A stretch of DNA of 64,000 nt from a virus (IMGVR_UViG_3300025138_000025:24166-88165), one strand, 5' to 3'. Positions 6,112-14,339 are shown, counted from the stretch's first letter. Notes: generated by a model from the sequence alone, not told the origin. Made by a program: numbers and translations.

Positions 6112-6506
6112 TGAACCAACTTTATATAGGAATTATATTAGTGTTGAGTCTAGGTAGTTACTACCTGTACCAACAAAACCAAGTGCTAACAGCAAACAAC
6201 GCAGCACTTGAAGGAGCAGTAGCAACCCAAGAGGAAGCTATCTCATCAATGCAGAATGATTTTGCATTACAAACCCAGCAGTTAGGGGACTTGCAGAAGA
6301 AGTCACAAGCTGCACAGTTAGAGATGAATAGATACTTAGACATCTTTAAACGACACAATTTAACAAAACTAGCAGCAGCAAAACCTGGTTTGCTAGAACC
6401 AAGAATAAACAAAGGAACAAAAAATGTATTTGATTCAATCGAAGAAATTAGTCGCACCATTGATAGCCTTGATGATGGCGTCGAGTTGCAGTCTAATCCC
6501 AACTAA
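6111..6506 (+). CDS. Inner-membrane spanin-like protein (Rz-like)
   Basis: A 131-residue protein with an N-terminal membrane anchor (about residues 4-21) and a long predicted coiled coil in the periplasm (about 22-90, rich in Gln, Glu and Ala). This is the plan of an i-spanin. The next gene, in another frame, overlaps its 3' end by 83 nt and encodes a lipoprotein, as in Rz/Rz1 pairs. Spanins link inner and outer membranes and fuse them in the last step of lysis of Gram-negative hosts. The assignment rests on architecture and position, not on sequence similarity. Confidence 0.65.
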   Translation: MNQLYIGIILVLSLGSYYLYQQNQVLTANNAALEGAVATQEEAISSMQNDFALQTQQLGDLQKKSQAAQLEMNRYLDIFKRHNLTKLAAAKPGLLEPRINKGTKNVFDSIEEISRTIDSLDDGVELQSNPN

Positions 6507-6816
6507 ACAGATAGAAATAACAGCAAAACCTATGGACAGGATAATAACACAACCTGTTCTACCAAGAGAGATAGACTTAAAGCTACCTTTATGGTATGTA
6601 GTTAGTGATAAAAACATTGACGAGTTTCACGAAAGATTAACAGCAGAACATGGACAAGTAGTATTTGTAGCTATGTCCATACCAGATTATGAGTTAATGT
6701 CATATAACATGCAAGAATTAAAGCGTTATATAACTGAACTCAAAGAGGTCGTAGTTTACTATGAAAAAGTAACAGACCCAAAAGCATTAAATAATGATAC
6801 AAGCACTAAAAATTAA
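6424..6816 (+). CDS. Lipoprotein, outer-membrane spanin candidate (Rz1-like)
   Basis: A 130-residue protein with a lipoprotein signal: basic N-terminus, hydrophobic stretch and a lipobox ending in Ala-Ser-Ser-Cys at residue 22. The mature part contains Pro-rich stretches (about 38-55) and a C-terminal alpha/beta domain. It is larger than a classical Rz1 (40-90 residues), so it could be another kind of phage lipoprotein. The +1 frame overlap with the Rz-like gene is the main argument for an o-spanin role. Confidence 0.6.
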   Translation: MYLIQSKKLVAPLIALMMASSCSLIPTKQIEITAKPMDRIITQPVLPREIDLKLPLWYVVSDKNIDEFHERLTAEHGQVVFVAMSIPDYELMSYNMQELKRYITELKEVVVYYEKVTDPKALNNDTSTKN

Positions 6817-7408
6817 GAACAGGGAAACAATCACACGATTAGACTTAATGGCAAGAACAGTTTACAAACAACCAGCAAGTTACAATCAAAGTCCAAAACC
6901 TAACATAACTCTAGCAAAGCTACGCTCGTCTATGACAGCCAATGATGGTAAGCATGAGTTGACAAACAATGTTGACTATGCAGGCAGGGCTGCTCCTATT
7001 GGTACTGATATGGTAAGACTTAGAAATATCTTTAGAAACATTATTTGTACCAAAACTAACACCGAGAACTGGTATTGGGACACTTATATGGCTCAAACTC
7101 CTTACTGGGGCTGGACTGGTTGGAATAACAACAAAGGGAAAGGTAAACTATTCCTTAGATTTATTCATAACTCAGGTCGTGGAGAAACTAGAATGGTGTC
7201 AAAAGGTAGATACAAGAAGATACCTGACCAACATTCAAACTACAACGCTGACTGGACATTATTAGTAGGAGAACAAGACGGAATTGATGACTGGATGGCA
7301 GATAGAAACTACAACAAAAAGCCAAGATGCGTCTTAGAGTTAGCAATTAAAAGTACCAATAAGAAAGCATGGGAAGAAGCTTGTGAATATATTAACTGCG
7401 TGGGCTAA
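6794..7408 (+). CDS. Hypothetical protein, Trp-rich
   Basis: A 204-residue protein I do not recognise. The middle (about residues 85-120) is unusually rich in Trp, Tyr and Gly. The start is uncertain: ATG at 6794 (overlaps the lipoprotein gene by 23 nt) or ATG at 6848; neither has a good ribosome site. I see no membrane segment and no catalytic motif. Confidence 0.55.
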   Translation: MIQALKIKNRETITRLDLMARTVYKQPASYNQSPKPNITLAKLRSSMTANDGKHELTNNVDYAGRAAPIGTDMVRLRNIFRNIICTKTNTENWYWDTYMAQTPYWGWTGWNNNKGKGKLFLRFIHNSGRGETRMVSKGRYKKIPDQHSNYNADWTLLVGEQDGIDDWMADRNYNKKPRCVLELAIKSTNKKAWEEACEYINCVG

Positions 7409-7565
7409 GTTTAGACAAAAAAGAAAAGTCGATAGACTAATTGTACAACACCTAGAAACTAGAGTGGAAGAATTAGAGGCGTGGGCTCATCCAAAGTGCG
7501 GAATCGAAGGCTTTGATGGATACCATGAATTAGTAGAAAGAATTAAACGCTTAGAAAGTAAGTGA
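7383..7565 (+). CDS. Small helical hypothetical protein, GTG start
   Basis: The frame opens with GTG at 7383 inside the upstream gene and ends in a GTGA overlap with the next. The 60 residues are predicted helical (QHLETRVEELEAW), with a short coiled coil. It could equally be a linker gene of the oxygenase cluster. Function unknown. Confidence 0.45.
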   Translation: MNILTAWAKFRQKRKVDRLIVQHLETRVEELEAWAHPKCGIEGFDGYHELVERIKRLESK

Positions 7566-8221
7566 AGTTAGAAGTAAGCGTACATAAAAAACACGATATA
7601 GTAGGGCATATACCTACTTTTTTATCTGATGCAGAAATAGAACAGCTGTATGAGATAAACAAAGATAGGAAGTGGCCGTACGCAGCAACAAGATGGAGTG
7701 GTTACAACTCAAAAATACGCAAATGTAAAAAGCGAAGTCGTATAGAGTTCCCATTCTATGACAGATTAAAGAAAGCAGTAGACTTATATAACGACAATAC
7801 ATATAAGTTTCATCTCTATGATGAGAGAAAGATGCATGAAATAAACATGGTTAGATATGATGAACCAGGCATGCACTTTAGAGCTCACAGAGATTATCGT
7901 CCTGGATTGAAAGAAATACATACAGGAATGACTACTAGAAAAATTAGCCTAAGTATACAACTTAGCAACAGTAAAGAATACGAAGGGGGAGACTTGGAGA
8001 TAGTTGAAAGTTATACTACTCCTGATGTCTTCATAGATAGTAACTATCCTCCTGACTTCTTAAAACAAAGAGAAACCTTTAGACACACTTTCCCTACGAT
8101 TAGGAAGAAAGGTTCTCTTACAATATTTACATCAATACATGAACATGAGTCTAAACCATTACTATCTGGGAAACGAGATATAATAGTAGGATTCTTTAGA
8201 GGTGCGGGAGCACCATATTAA
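7562..8221 (+). CDS. Fe(II)/2-oxoglutarate oxygenase, prolyl-4-hydroxylase-like
   Basis: 2OG oxygenases hydroxylate proteins, sugars or small molecules using O2 and 2-oxoglutarate. The 219-residue protein has the metal triad in a double-stranded beta-helix: His109-Arg-Asp111 (in FRAHRDYRPG), a distal His around 193-195, and Arg205 in SGKRDIIVGFF for 2OG binding. GTG start in GTGA overlap. It heads a block with an unknown protein, a GT8-like enzyme and a JmjC-type hydroxylase, which suggests joint action on one glycan or protein; the substrate is unknown. Confidence 0.8.
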   Translation: MKLEVSVHKKHDIVGHIPTFLSDAEIEQLYEINKDRKWPYAATRWSGYNSKIRKCKKRSRIEFPFYDRLKKAVDLYNDNTYKFHLYDERKMHEINMVRYDEPGMHFRAHRDYRPGLKEIHTGMTTRKISLSIQLSNSKEYEGGDLEIVESYTTPDVFIDSNYPPDFLKQRETFRHTFPTIRKKGSLTIFTSIHEHESKPLLSGKRDIIVGFFRGAGAPY

Positions 8222-8734
8222 ATGATTACACAATTAAATAGTGAACTTAAGAAGATAGCACTAGATATTCTAGATTTTCCTCTTGATATGAGGGACACAA
8301 CCTTTCCCTTTTGGCACGCAGTTCCTCTGCATAAAAAACACCCCAAGTTAGACGATTACAAATGTACTTATCCTAAGTGGTATAACCATGAAAATGAGTT
8401 CTTAGAGATACTACGACACAAAATAGACAATACATTACCAAGTGCAGTAATTGCATTAGAAGTAAAAGATAAGTTTCCAGTACAGATACCGAACAAAGGA
8501 ATAGTGCAGATATTCTCATTAAACAAAAAGCATACTTCGATAGTTATTGGAAAAGACCTTAACAACCTCATGCATTGCTTGGATATTCCTAGCTATGAGC
8601 AGTTTGACTGGGCGAAACATTATATCAGTAATAATGCCTTACATTCCGACAATGGACTATATGTGGGTAATAAATTTTTTCACTCAATTCATGCGTCAGC
8701 GGGAGCAAAGTTATTATATGTCAAATACAATTAG
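8222..8734 (+). CDS. Hypothetical protein in the oxygenase-glycosyltransferase block
   Basis: A 170-residue soluble protein. HSDNGLYV and FFHSIHASAGAKLLYVKY near the C-terminus look faintly like the end of a beta-helix fold, but there is no clear HxD. It starts one base after the upstream stop and overlaps the next gene by 17 nt, so it is translated with the block. Function unknown. Confidence 0.55.
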   Translation: MITQLNSELKKIALDILDFPLDMRDTTFPFWHAVPLHKKHPKLDDYKCTYPKWYNHENEFLEILRHKIDNTLPSAVIALEVKDKFPVQIPNKGIVQIFSLNKKHTSIVIGKDLNNLMHCLDIPSYEQFDWAKHYISNNALHSDNGLYVGNKFFHSIHASAGAKLLYVKYN

Positions 8735-9521
8735 ATTATTTATAGGTACGAGTGAAAAAGAAGATTATCTAATGGAACAGATATATCTCTACTCACTACG
8801 CAAAAACCTCGGTTCGGCATACGAATTAGAGATAACATTTTTGAGACCATCAATGTTTCCAAAATGGGATAGAAGATACTGGGGTACACCTTTTACTTGT
8901 TTTAGATATGCAGTTCCAGAACTATGCAACTTTGAGGGGAAAGCTATATACACAGATGTAGATATGATTAACTTTAGAGACATAGCACATCTATGGGAGT
9001 ATCCAATGCACGGCAAGCCTTTTGGATTTATATGGGATGCTCTACAAGACAACGGCAAGAAAGGTGCAGAGAAAGGAAAGCCTAGAGGTTGGTGGTGTGA
9101 TAGTCTGATGTTATTTGATTGCGAGAAAGCAAAGCCATACATGGACAGCATAAAGGATATGGAAGAATGGAGTGCAAAAACTAGCAAAAGTTATAAGTGG
9201 GAGTTCGGAGAGAAACTAGGTATGCCATACCAATCCAAATCACTAGAGTATATAGAATGGTTAGACTCACGATGGAATTGTTTTGATGGAGTCAACCCCT
9301 CAGAAGATGTTCCCAAAGAGGACAGACACGACTTTTGGAAGAAGCCACAGATGAGTGCAGATTATATGTGGCAGTTACATTTAACAGGTCTTAGTTACCA
9401 GCCGTGGCATCCAAGATATAATTGTTTTGCTAAGGCTACTCACTGGAGACAAGACTTAATGGAGATATGGTGGCACTATGCCGAAATAATTAGAGAGCTG
9501 GAGAACAATGGGAAGTCTTGA
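8718..9521 (+). CDS. GT8-like glycosyltransferase
   Basis: A 267-residue GT-A fold enzyme. It starts with an IRLFIGTSEKEDY strand, has a TPFTCFRYAVPEL segment around residues 57-69 and the metal-binding DxD at Asp80-Val-Asp82 (in AIYTDVDM), then a GGWW-like acceptor region and a long C-terminus. The start chosen is ATG 8718 with the family's first strand; the longer frame upstream is the shadow of the neighbouring gene. It would transfer a sugar from a nucleotide-sugar. The acceptor is unknown; host envelope glycan, virion protein or DNA base are possible. Confidence 0.7.
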   Translation: MSNTIRLFIGTSEKEDYLMEQIYLYSLRKNLGSAYELEITFLRPSMFPKWDRRYWGTPFTCFRYAVPELCNFEGKAIYTDVDMINFRDIAHLWEYPMHGKPFGFIWDALQDNGKKGAEKGKPRGWWCDSLMLFDCEKAKPYMDSIKDMEEWSAKTSKSYKWEFGEKLGMPYQSKSLEYIEWLDSRWNCFDGVNPSEDVPKEDRHDFWKKPQMSADYMWQLHLTGLSYQPWHPRYNCFAKATHWRQDLMEIWWHYAEIIRELENNGKS

Positions 9522-10245
9522 TTTAGACACATTACTGCAGCCGATAGGACTTGAACGCTTCTTGAAAGAATACAAAGGTAAGAAACATTTTGTAATCAAG
9601 TCTAAAGATAATATATTTAGTGAGCATTATAGCTGGAAGGAGTTCGATAACTACTTGAATCAGTACGAAATAGGGGCATGGGATAGGATGCCTCAGCTAC
9701 AAGTAGTAATGCCAGACGGCACTAAGTGGTGTAAGAAGAAGTCACCACACAAAAGAACAAGAGACGAATTATTAAAACTGTGGAGAGATGGAAGTAGTTT
9801 CATTATTACTATCTCCGAGTTTTTAAACAAAACAATGTGGAATCAGACTAGAGAGTTTGAAAAACACTATGGCATTGGACAGGCTAATATATACTGTTCC
9901 AATCAGAAAGATGCCAAGTGTTTTCCTATTCATGCCGACTCCACAGACAATTTTCTTTTCCATGTAAGTGGAAAGATAAGATGGTATATGTACGAGGACT
10001 TCGCCTTAGAGGACAAGCAGATGCGTCCCAAGTCCTATACTCCTAAATTACTGGAGACTATAGAGCTTGACGATGGAGACCTCTTGTATATACCTACTAG
10101 GCAGTATCATAAAGTAGATACTCTAAGCCCACGAATATCAATATCTTTTCATTTCCGTGAACCGCACAGCAGCGGACCTCATGGGGATAGAAGGCGTAAG
10201 TGGTTAGATTGGGAGCCAGGAGAAATATATGGCACAACCAAGTGA
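9508..10245 (+). CDS. JmjC/cupin-type Fe(II)/2OG hydroxylase
   Basis: A 245-residue enzyme of the cupin_4/JmjC type. Residues 140-160 (FPIHADSTDNFLFHVSGKIRW) carry His142-x-Asp144; the distal His201 is in YIPTRQYHKVDTL, followed by ISISFHF. Bacterial members such as YcfD hydroxylate ribosomal protein uL16. That makes a ribosomal or translation substrate plausible, and this phage also encodes bS21, but this is inference. It overlaps both neighbours. Confidence 0.75.
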   Translation: MGSLDLDTLLQPIGLERFLKEYKGKKHFVIKSKDNIFSEHYSWKEFDNYLNQYEIGAWDRMPQLQVVMPDGTKWCKKKSPHKRTRDELLKLWRDGSSFIITISEFLNKTMWNQTREFEKHYGIGQANIYCSNQKDAKCFPIHADSTDNFLFHVSGKIRWYMYEDFALEDKQMRPKSYTPKLLETIELDDGDLLYIPTRQYHKVDTLSPRISISFHFREPHSSGPHGDRRRKWLDWEPGEIYGTTK

Positions 10246-10606
10246 ACAGTTCCAAGGCGATATGTCGAGGAATGAGGTAGAAATAGACCTTAATAAGTTT
10301 ATGGCAATGGTTTCAGAAATTGGTGAATTAAAAGCCAAGATTATGGAGATGGAGAACGAAAAAGAGCCTGATAATCCATGGCAGAAATGGATATGGTTAT
10401 CAAACATGGTAGACGCATGGAGAATATTCCCTAGAGCATTTTTAAGTATTTATATGTATTTATTATACTATTGTACTTTTTGGTTCATGGAATTAGATGT
10501 ACCTACATTAGAGCAGTCGGGATTAATTTCGATTGTAGTAGGGGCAGGAGCTGCATGGTTTGGTCTTTACGCTGGAACAGCTAAAGATAAGATAAACTCA
10601 AAATAG
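10229..10606 (+). CDS. Two-span membrane protein, holin candidate
   Basis: A 125-residue protein with a charged N-terminal coiled coil (about 18-47) and two hydrophobic segments, about residues 67-87 and 97-116 (the second Gly/Ala-rich: VVGAGAAWFGLYAG), with a basic C-terminal tail. Two-span architecture and a small size fit a class II-like holin, and no other holin is evident near the endolysin. The position, 4 kb from the endolysin, weakens the case. An alternative is a generic inner-membrane protein. Confidence 0.5.
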   Translation: MAQPSEQFQGDMSRNEVEIDLNKFMAMVSEIGELKAKIMEMENEKEPDNPWQKWIWLSNMVDAWRIFPRAFLSIYMYLLYYCTFWFMELDVPTLEQSGLISIVVGAGAAWFGLYAGTAKDKINSK

Positions 10607-10609
10607 TTC

Positions 10610-10638
10610 TTGACATCTACTGATAATTTTAGTATAAT
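10610..10638 (+). promoter_or_regulatory. Plus-strand promoter with leaderless start
   Basis: TTGACA 10610-10615, 17 bp, TATAAT 10633-10638, with AAAATAGTTC upstream. The ATG is 8 nt after the -10 box. Confidence 0.85.
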
Positions 10639-10646
10639 ATACTCAT

Positions 10647-10760
10647 ATGAAAATTACAGAAACCAAACATAAACCAACCAAATCAGATAAACCATGCACT
10701 TACTGTGGAACTACAGAAAATGCAGATGGATTATGTGGTGTCTACAAGTGTTGGAAATAG
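10647..10760 (+). CDS. Tiny zinc-ribbon-like protein (37 aa)
   Basis: A 37-residue ORF with four cysteines: CTYC at residues 17-20, Cys30 and Cys35. This spacing would suit a small zinc site. It is basic at the N-terminus. It is first after a strong promoter with no room for a ribosome site, and the next gene begins immediately after its stop. Function unknown; small nucleic-acid or protein-binding factor is a guess. Confidence 0.55.
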   Translation: MKITETKHKPTKSDKPCTYCGTTENADGLCGVYKCWK

Positions 10761-11357
10761 ATGAATTTATTTTATTTAGATGAAGACCTTGATAGATGTG
10801 CCGAGTACCATGTCGACAAGCATATTGTTAAAATGCCTCTCGAGGCAGCACAGTTACTGTGCACAGCAATATGGGTTGATGAAGTACTAGGCTTTGTACC
10901 TCGTGCGCTTGACAAGGACGAACGAGAAGTACTAAACAGTAAGAAAGCCAAGATAAAGCATCTTCCTATGGAAGAGCGACCTCTTACACCTTATCTGCCG
11001 ATGATGTATAATCATCCATGCACGATTTGGGTTAGGTCATCTTTGGATAACTTTGAGTGGGCTCATTGTTACGCTAACGCGCTCAATGATGAGTACCACT
11101 ATCGTTATGGAAAACAGCATAAGTCTATCGTAGAAGTAGTAAACAAACTACCTGAACCAAAGAATATGCCTAGGTTAGGACAGACTCCTTTCCTTATGGC
11201 TATGCCTGATGAGTTAAAAAACGAAGATGATGTTATACAATCGTATCGAGATTACTACCACCTAGACAAAGCAACCTTTGCCGAGTGGAAGTACAGAGAT
11301 AAGCCAGTCTGGTGGAATGAAGATTACGCAGACTATGAAAAGAGAATAACAAGATGA
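10761..11357 (+). CDS. Conserved phage protein of unknown function
   Basis: A 198-residue protein beginning MNLFYLDEDLDRCAEYH, with VDKHIVKMPLEAAQLL at residues 18-33, NHPCTIWVR around 85-93 and a MPDEL...YRDYY stretch near residue 150-167. I have seen this arrangement in many phage genomes as an uncharacterised family (recall, not searched). The conserved His, Lys and Asp residues suggest an enzyme. The start is immediately after the upstream stop. The reaction is unknown. Confidence 0.6.
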   Translation: MNLFYLDEDLDRCAEYHVDKHIVKMPLEAAQLLCTAIWVDEVLGFVPRALDKDEREVLNSKKAKIKHLPMEERPLTPYLPMMYNHPCTIWVRSSLDNFEWAHCYANALNDEYHYRYGKQHKSIVEVVNKLPEPKNMPRLGQTPFLMAMPDELKNEDDVIQSYRDYYHLDKATFAEWKYRDKPVWWNEDYADYEKRITR

Positions 11358-11542
11358 TAAAAGTAAAAGTGGGCAAAGGTGCCTTAATGTTTAAAGAAGG
11401 AACATCAGACGAAGAAATCAATAAGAAGTTATTAGAGTACGCGCAGTTTCAAGTATTAAAACGACCAATAGTGGTCAGAAAGAGCAATGGGGATGAATAC
11501 CAGATGCTAAATGGAGTAAGATTAAATGGCAAGAAGCACTAA
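11354..11542 (+). CDS. Small hypothetical protein
   Basis: A 62-residue basic protein in ATGA overlap with the upstream gene; it overlaps the next gene by 17 nt. It has a beta-start, a short helix and a beta C-terminus. Not recognised. Confidence 0.5.
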   Translation: MIKVKVGKGALMFKEGTSDEEINKKLLEYAQFQVLKRPIVVRKSNGDEYQMLNGVRLNGKKH

Positions 11543-11768
11543 AACAAACTTTTTAGACCAACTAATAGGAGTAAAAGAACCAACAGTGGAAACAATGGAA
11601 CATAGTCAAGTACTAAAACAAAACTTAGAAGCACAGATGTCAGGTGTCGAGAACGATATTGTCAATCTAAAGGCTCAACTTGCTAAGAAGAAAGAATATC
11701 TAGCTAAGTTAGAGGGCGGACTTGAAGTAATAGACGAACTCACAAAGCATGACAGTACACATAGTTGA
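11526..11768 (+). CDS. Coiled-coil hypothetical protein
   Basis: An 80-residue protein, almost entirely helical. Residues 27-75 show heptad-like Leu/Ile/Val spacing with alternating charges, so a coiled coil is likely. It overlaps both neighbours. Function unknown. Confidence 0.5.
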   Translation: MARSTKTNFLDQLIGVKEPTVETMEHSQVLKQNLEAQMSGVENDIVNLKAQLAKKKEYLAKLEGGLEVIDELTKHDSTHS

Positions 11769-12384
11769 TAACTTCTATCCAAACCCAGACGAGGTTAGAG
11801 AAAAAGCACTAAAACTTTTTTACTATCCTGGAAGGCGAGGAAAGAAGATGGCATTTCCTGGAGATAGGACTTTGTCTAGTTACTCTAGTGAGAACCGACT
11901 ATTCTTAAAGAACAGATTAGAGAAAACTATAGGGAAGCAGATAACTTACTTTCCTCACAAAAACTCCAATGGAGCGTTTACTCTTGGGATAAAGAAAGAG
12001 AACGAGTTTCTTAACTGGATTCACCATGACTGTTCAGGATATTTAGAGAGAACAACAGAAAGTGTAGATGGTCAGGCATGGGCGTGTGTAATTTATTTAC
12101 AACCGACAGCCGACATTACTACAGGCACAGCACTCTTTAGAAGTAAGGTAACAGGTTCAATAGAGAAGTCAGAAGATTTAAAAATAGACAGAAATGCTGG
12201 GTTCAAAGGTGAGTGGAAAAGCAACAGTAAAGACTGGGAGTTGCATACTTATGTTGGGAATGTATATAACAGATGCGTTATTTATCCTGCAAAGTATTGG
12301 CATGCTCCTTTCAATGCTTCTTTTGGCAAAGACAAACAAACAGGAAGATTAGTACAAGTAGGATTTTTTACAACGGAGAAGTAA
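11749..12384 (+). CDS. DUF6445-like putative 2OG oxygenase
   Basis: A 211-residue protein. The opening VHIVDNFYPNPDEVRE is the hallmark of the DUF6445 group, which is related to 2OG oxygenases. A FPGDRT segment (36-41), HHD at 92-94 and a WHAPFNA segment near residue 184 provide plausible iron ligands. It would be a hydroxylase of unknown substrate. It is the fifth gene after the promoter at 10610, followed directly by the DUF3310 gene. Confidence 0.6.
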   Translation: MTVHIVDNFYPNPDEVREKALKLFYYPGRRGKKMAFPGDRTLSSYSSENRLFLKNRLEKTIGKQITYFPHKNSNGAFTLGIKKENEFLNWIHHDCSGYLERTTESVDGQAWACVIYLQPTADITTGTALFRSKVTGSIEKSEDLKIDRNAGFKGEWKSNSKDWELHTYVGNVYNRCVIYPAKYWHAPFNASFGKDKQTGRLVQVGFFTTEK

Positions 12385-12693
12385 ATGACAGAATATAATA
12401 ACGACAAGTTTAATGAAAGAGTAGCATTAAACATGCTAAAGAATCACATACTAAATACTTATGATAGTCACTACAGTATGAATAAAATCCAGTCAACCGA
12501 GTTCATCTTCGATGCTGGTCATGGCGAAGGCTTCTGCCTAGGCAACATTATAAAGTATGCCCAACGCTATGGAAAGAAAGATGGAAGAAACGAGCAGGAC
12601 TTATTAAAGATTCTGCATTATGCAATCATATTACTAGGGGTAGAGAATGAGAATAAAGAAGCACGAGAACTTAGCGGAAGCGAATATAAGTAA
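12385..12693 (+). CDS. DUF3310-like protein
   Basis: A 102-residue protein. Residues 45-85 (FCLGNIIKYAQRYGKKDG, then a DLLKILHYAIILL helix) match the DUF3310 pattern: a Gly-Asn-x-x-Lys-Tyr helix, a basic turn and a Leu/Lys-rich helix. DUF3310 is common in phages; it is sometimes labelled nucleotide kinase, without proof known to me. The start is directly after the preceding stop. Confidence 0.7.
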   Translation: MTEYNNDKFNERVALNMLKNHILNTYDSHYSMNKIQSTEFIFDAGHGEGFCLGNIIKYAQRYGKKDGRNEQDLLKILHYAIILLGVENENKEARELSGSEYK

Positions 12694-13300
12694 AGTAATA
12701 GAATTACTAGAAGGCGAGAAGCCTATAACTAAAAAAGAAGCGTGTGGCATGTTAAACATTGCCTACAACACTACAAGATTAAACAAAATCATAGTCGAAC
12801 ATAACGAGACTATGAGATTCCGTGCTTTAAGAAAGGCACAGAACAAAGGAAAAGGTGCAGACCCACAAGAGATAAAGAGTACAGTTCAGATGTATGTAGA
12901 CGGATTTAATGTATCTGATATAGCTAAGTCGCTTTATCGCTCACCTGCATTTATTAAAGGAATTATAGAAAGACTAGGAGTGCCTCAGAAACTCTCCATG
13001 ACTGACTACGACGGAAGAAGAAACGCAATCTTGCCAGACCAATGTATGGCAGATGAGTTTGAAATCGGAGAAAAAGTTTGGTGTATTCATCAGAATTACC
13101 CAGCTACTATCCAAAGAGAAATACAGCCTGAAGGAGAAGAAGAAAGAGGTTATAAATTATACTTAGTCTATACCATAGAGTGTACTGACCAAAGTTTATT
13201 AAGTAAAACTTTCTTTCCTCACATAACTTCTGCAGGTAAGTATTACCCACTACCAGCCTACTCGATTGGTAGTTTAAAACATTTACAACAATATTTGTAA
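12647..13300 (+). CDS. HTH-domain phage regulator
   Basis: A 217-residue protein. The N-terminal KKHENLAEANISKVIELL helix is followed by a winged-helix-like segment TKKEACGMLNIAYNTTRLNK (about 28-47). A second HTH covers about 84-110 (VSDIAKSLYRSPAFIKGIIER), with a beta-rich C-terminal domain after that. I recall close relatives in marine T4-like phages annotated only as hypothetical. Two DNA-binding segments make a transcription factor or recombination accessory plausible. It overlaps the DUF3310 gene by 47 nt. Confidence 0.65.
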   Translation: MRIKKHENLAEANISKVIELLEGEKPITKKEACGMLNIAYNTTRLNKIIVEHNETMRFRALRKAQNKGKGADPQEIKSTVQMYVDGFNVSDIAKSLYRSPAFIKGIIERLGVPQKLSMTDYDGRRNAILPDQCMADEFEIGEKVWCIHQNYPATIQREIQPEGEEERGYKLYLVYTIECTDQSLLSKTFFPHITSAGKYYPLPAYSIGSLKHLQQYL

Positions 13301-13332
13301 AGAACTCAATAAAATGAGCATAAGGAAAAGAT

Positions 13333-13581
13333 ATGGATTATTTAATAGCCTTTTGGCTGTCTGCTTGGTTCATAGTAATATGGAAGCTGGTTCTACCTGC
13401 TTTTAGAGTTGCTGTGCTAACAGATAAAGACAATCCTGTCCTTAGGCATAAGAAAATCGTTACCATGGGAGTGTCATTAATGGCATTACCATTAACACCG
13501 TTATTAATGTTTGCGGCATTTGATGTAGGAAAACATAGAGAGAGGTTCATTAGGAACTTTGTTATAGGATTATTAGGATGA
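13333..13581 (+). CDS. Two-span membrane protein
   Basis: An 82-residue protein with hydrophobic segments at about residues 3-23 and 43-65, separated by a charged loop (TDKDNPVLRHKK), and a basic C-terminus. A second possible holin-like architecture, but no context ties it to lysis. It is preceded by AAGGAAAAG. Confidence 0.5.
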   Translation: MDYLIAFWLSAWFIVIWKLVLPAFRVAVLTDKDNPVLRHKKIVTMGVSLMALPLTPLLMFAAFDVGKHRERFIRNFVIGLLG

Positions 13582-13787
13582 GCAATTATAGAGATAGATT
13601 AGTTAATGCACTTGTAAAAGTTTACGAAGGTTGCATTGAAGCACACAAAATGAATATAGAAGTGCTGTTAGGTTCGCATGTCGGACTAGCAGAACATGGA
13701 GATATCATTCAGACGTTAGACTTAGAAGTTGAAAAACTAGCTGGATTGGAAGACAAGTTGTCTTCTCTAAAGAGGAACTTTAAGTGA
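13578..13787 (+). CDS. Small helical hypothetical protein
   Basis: A 69-residue helical protein in ATGA overlap with the membrane protein gene. Leu-rich heptads in residues 40-66 suggest a coiled coil. Function unknown. Confidence 0.5.
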   Translation: MSNYRDRLVNALVKVYEGCIEAHKMNIEVLLGSHVGLAEHGDIIQTLDLEVEKLAGLEDKLSSLKRNFK

Positions 13788-13951
13788 CACACAACAGAAT
13801 TGATTGTGCAATTAAATTAAAAGCCTTACTTGATAAGTTGGATGGGTTGAATGACTTGTCCCCTAAAGAAAGAGAACACGCAATAGATGATTGCAAAGCA
13901 TTAGCAAGGGAGCTTAGTTATGAGTCAGAATTTATTTCTGGAATCTGCTAA
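13784..13951 (+). CDS. Small helical protein, GTG start (55 aa)
   Basis: A 55-residue ORF opening with GTG in a GTGA overlap. It has two helices with a DLSPKERE turn at about residues 24-31. Its 3' end overlaps the next gene by 32 nt. The overlaps support it; no function can be assigned. Confidence 0.4.
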   Translation: MTHNRIDCAIKLKALLDKLDGLNDLSPKEREHAIDDCKALARELSYESEFISGIC

Positions 13952-14276
13952 GTGCAAGATAGGGGTTATAAGAAACCCCTTTGAGAGAGCAGTAACAGAA
14001 TATCAAAACAGTCTAAATTATGTAGGCTTTGATGTTTGGTTGAACGCTAATGTAATGCAAAGTCAGAAAGAAATATATAAGGATTGTAATATCTTAATAC
14101 GACTAGAAGATTGGAAACATGAACTAGAGGAATTAGACTTACATCCGAAAGATACATCAGTTTTAGAGAACTTGTTTGTAGCACCTATGTGGAAGCAGTG
14201 GTATACATTAAGGACTCGTAGTAGTGTGGCAACACTATATAAAGACGATATTATCACATTCGGATATACCTTATAA
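13920..14276 (+). CDS. Short sulfotransferase-like protein lacking the N-terminal PAPS loop
   Basis: A 118-residue protein. VIRNPFERAVTEY (about 16-28) resembles the 3'-phosphate-binding segment of membrane-type sulfotransferases, and the end (LYKDDIITFGY) matches the typical C-terminus, also seen in the full-length homologue at 30238. The N-terminal 5'-phosphosulfate loop is absent, so it is either a remnant, or a protein working without PAPS. Start ATG 13920 after AGGGAG. Confidence 0.55.
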   Translation: MSQNLFLESAKCKIGVIRNPFERAVTEYQNSLNYVGFDVWLNANVMQSQKEIYKDCNILIRLEDWKHELEELDLHPKDTSVLENLFVAPMWKQWYTLRTRSSVATLYKDDIITFGYTL

Positions 14277-14286
14277 AATTTAGTTC

Positions 14287-14315
14287 TTGACTAATGCTTA
14301 AACTTTTAGTATAAT
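14287..14315 (+). promoter_or_regulatory. Plus-strand promoter
   Basis: TTGACT 14287-14292, 17 bp, TATAAT 14310-14315, with a TTTAGTTC extension. A 24-nt leader with AAGGAA precedes the ATG at 14340. Confidence 0.85.
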
Positions 14316-14339
14316 ATATTTATATTAAGGAAATAAGCA

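Noticed and set aside
8547-8717. 57-codon N-terminal extension of the GT8-like enzyme
   Set aside because: It overlaps the preceding gene in another frame and lies outside the GT-A fold, which starts at 8718.
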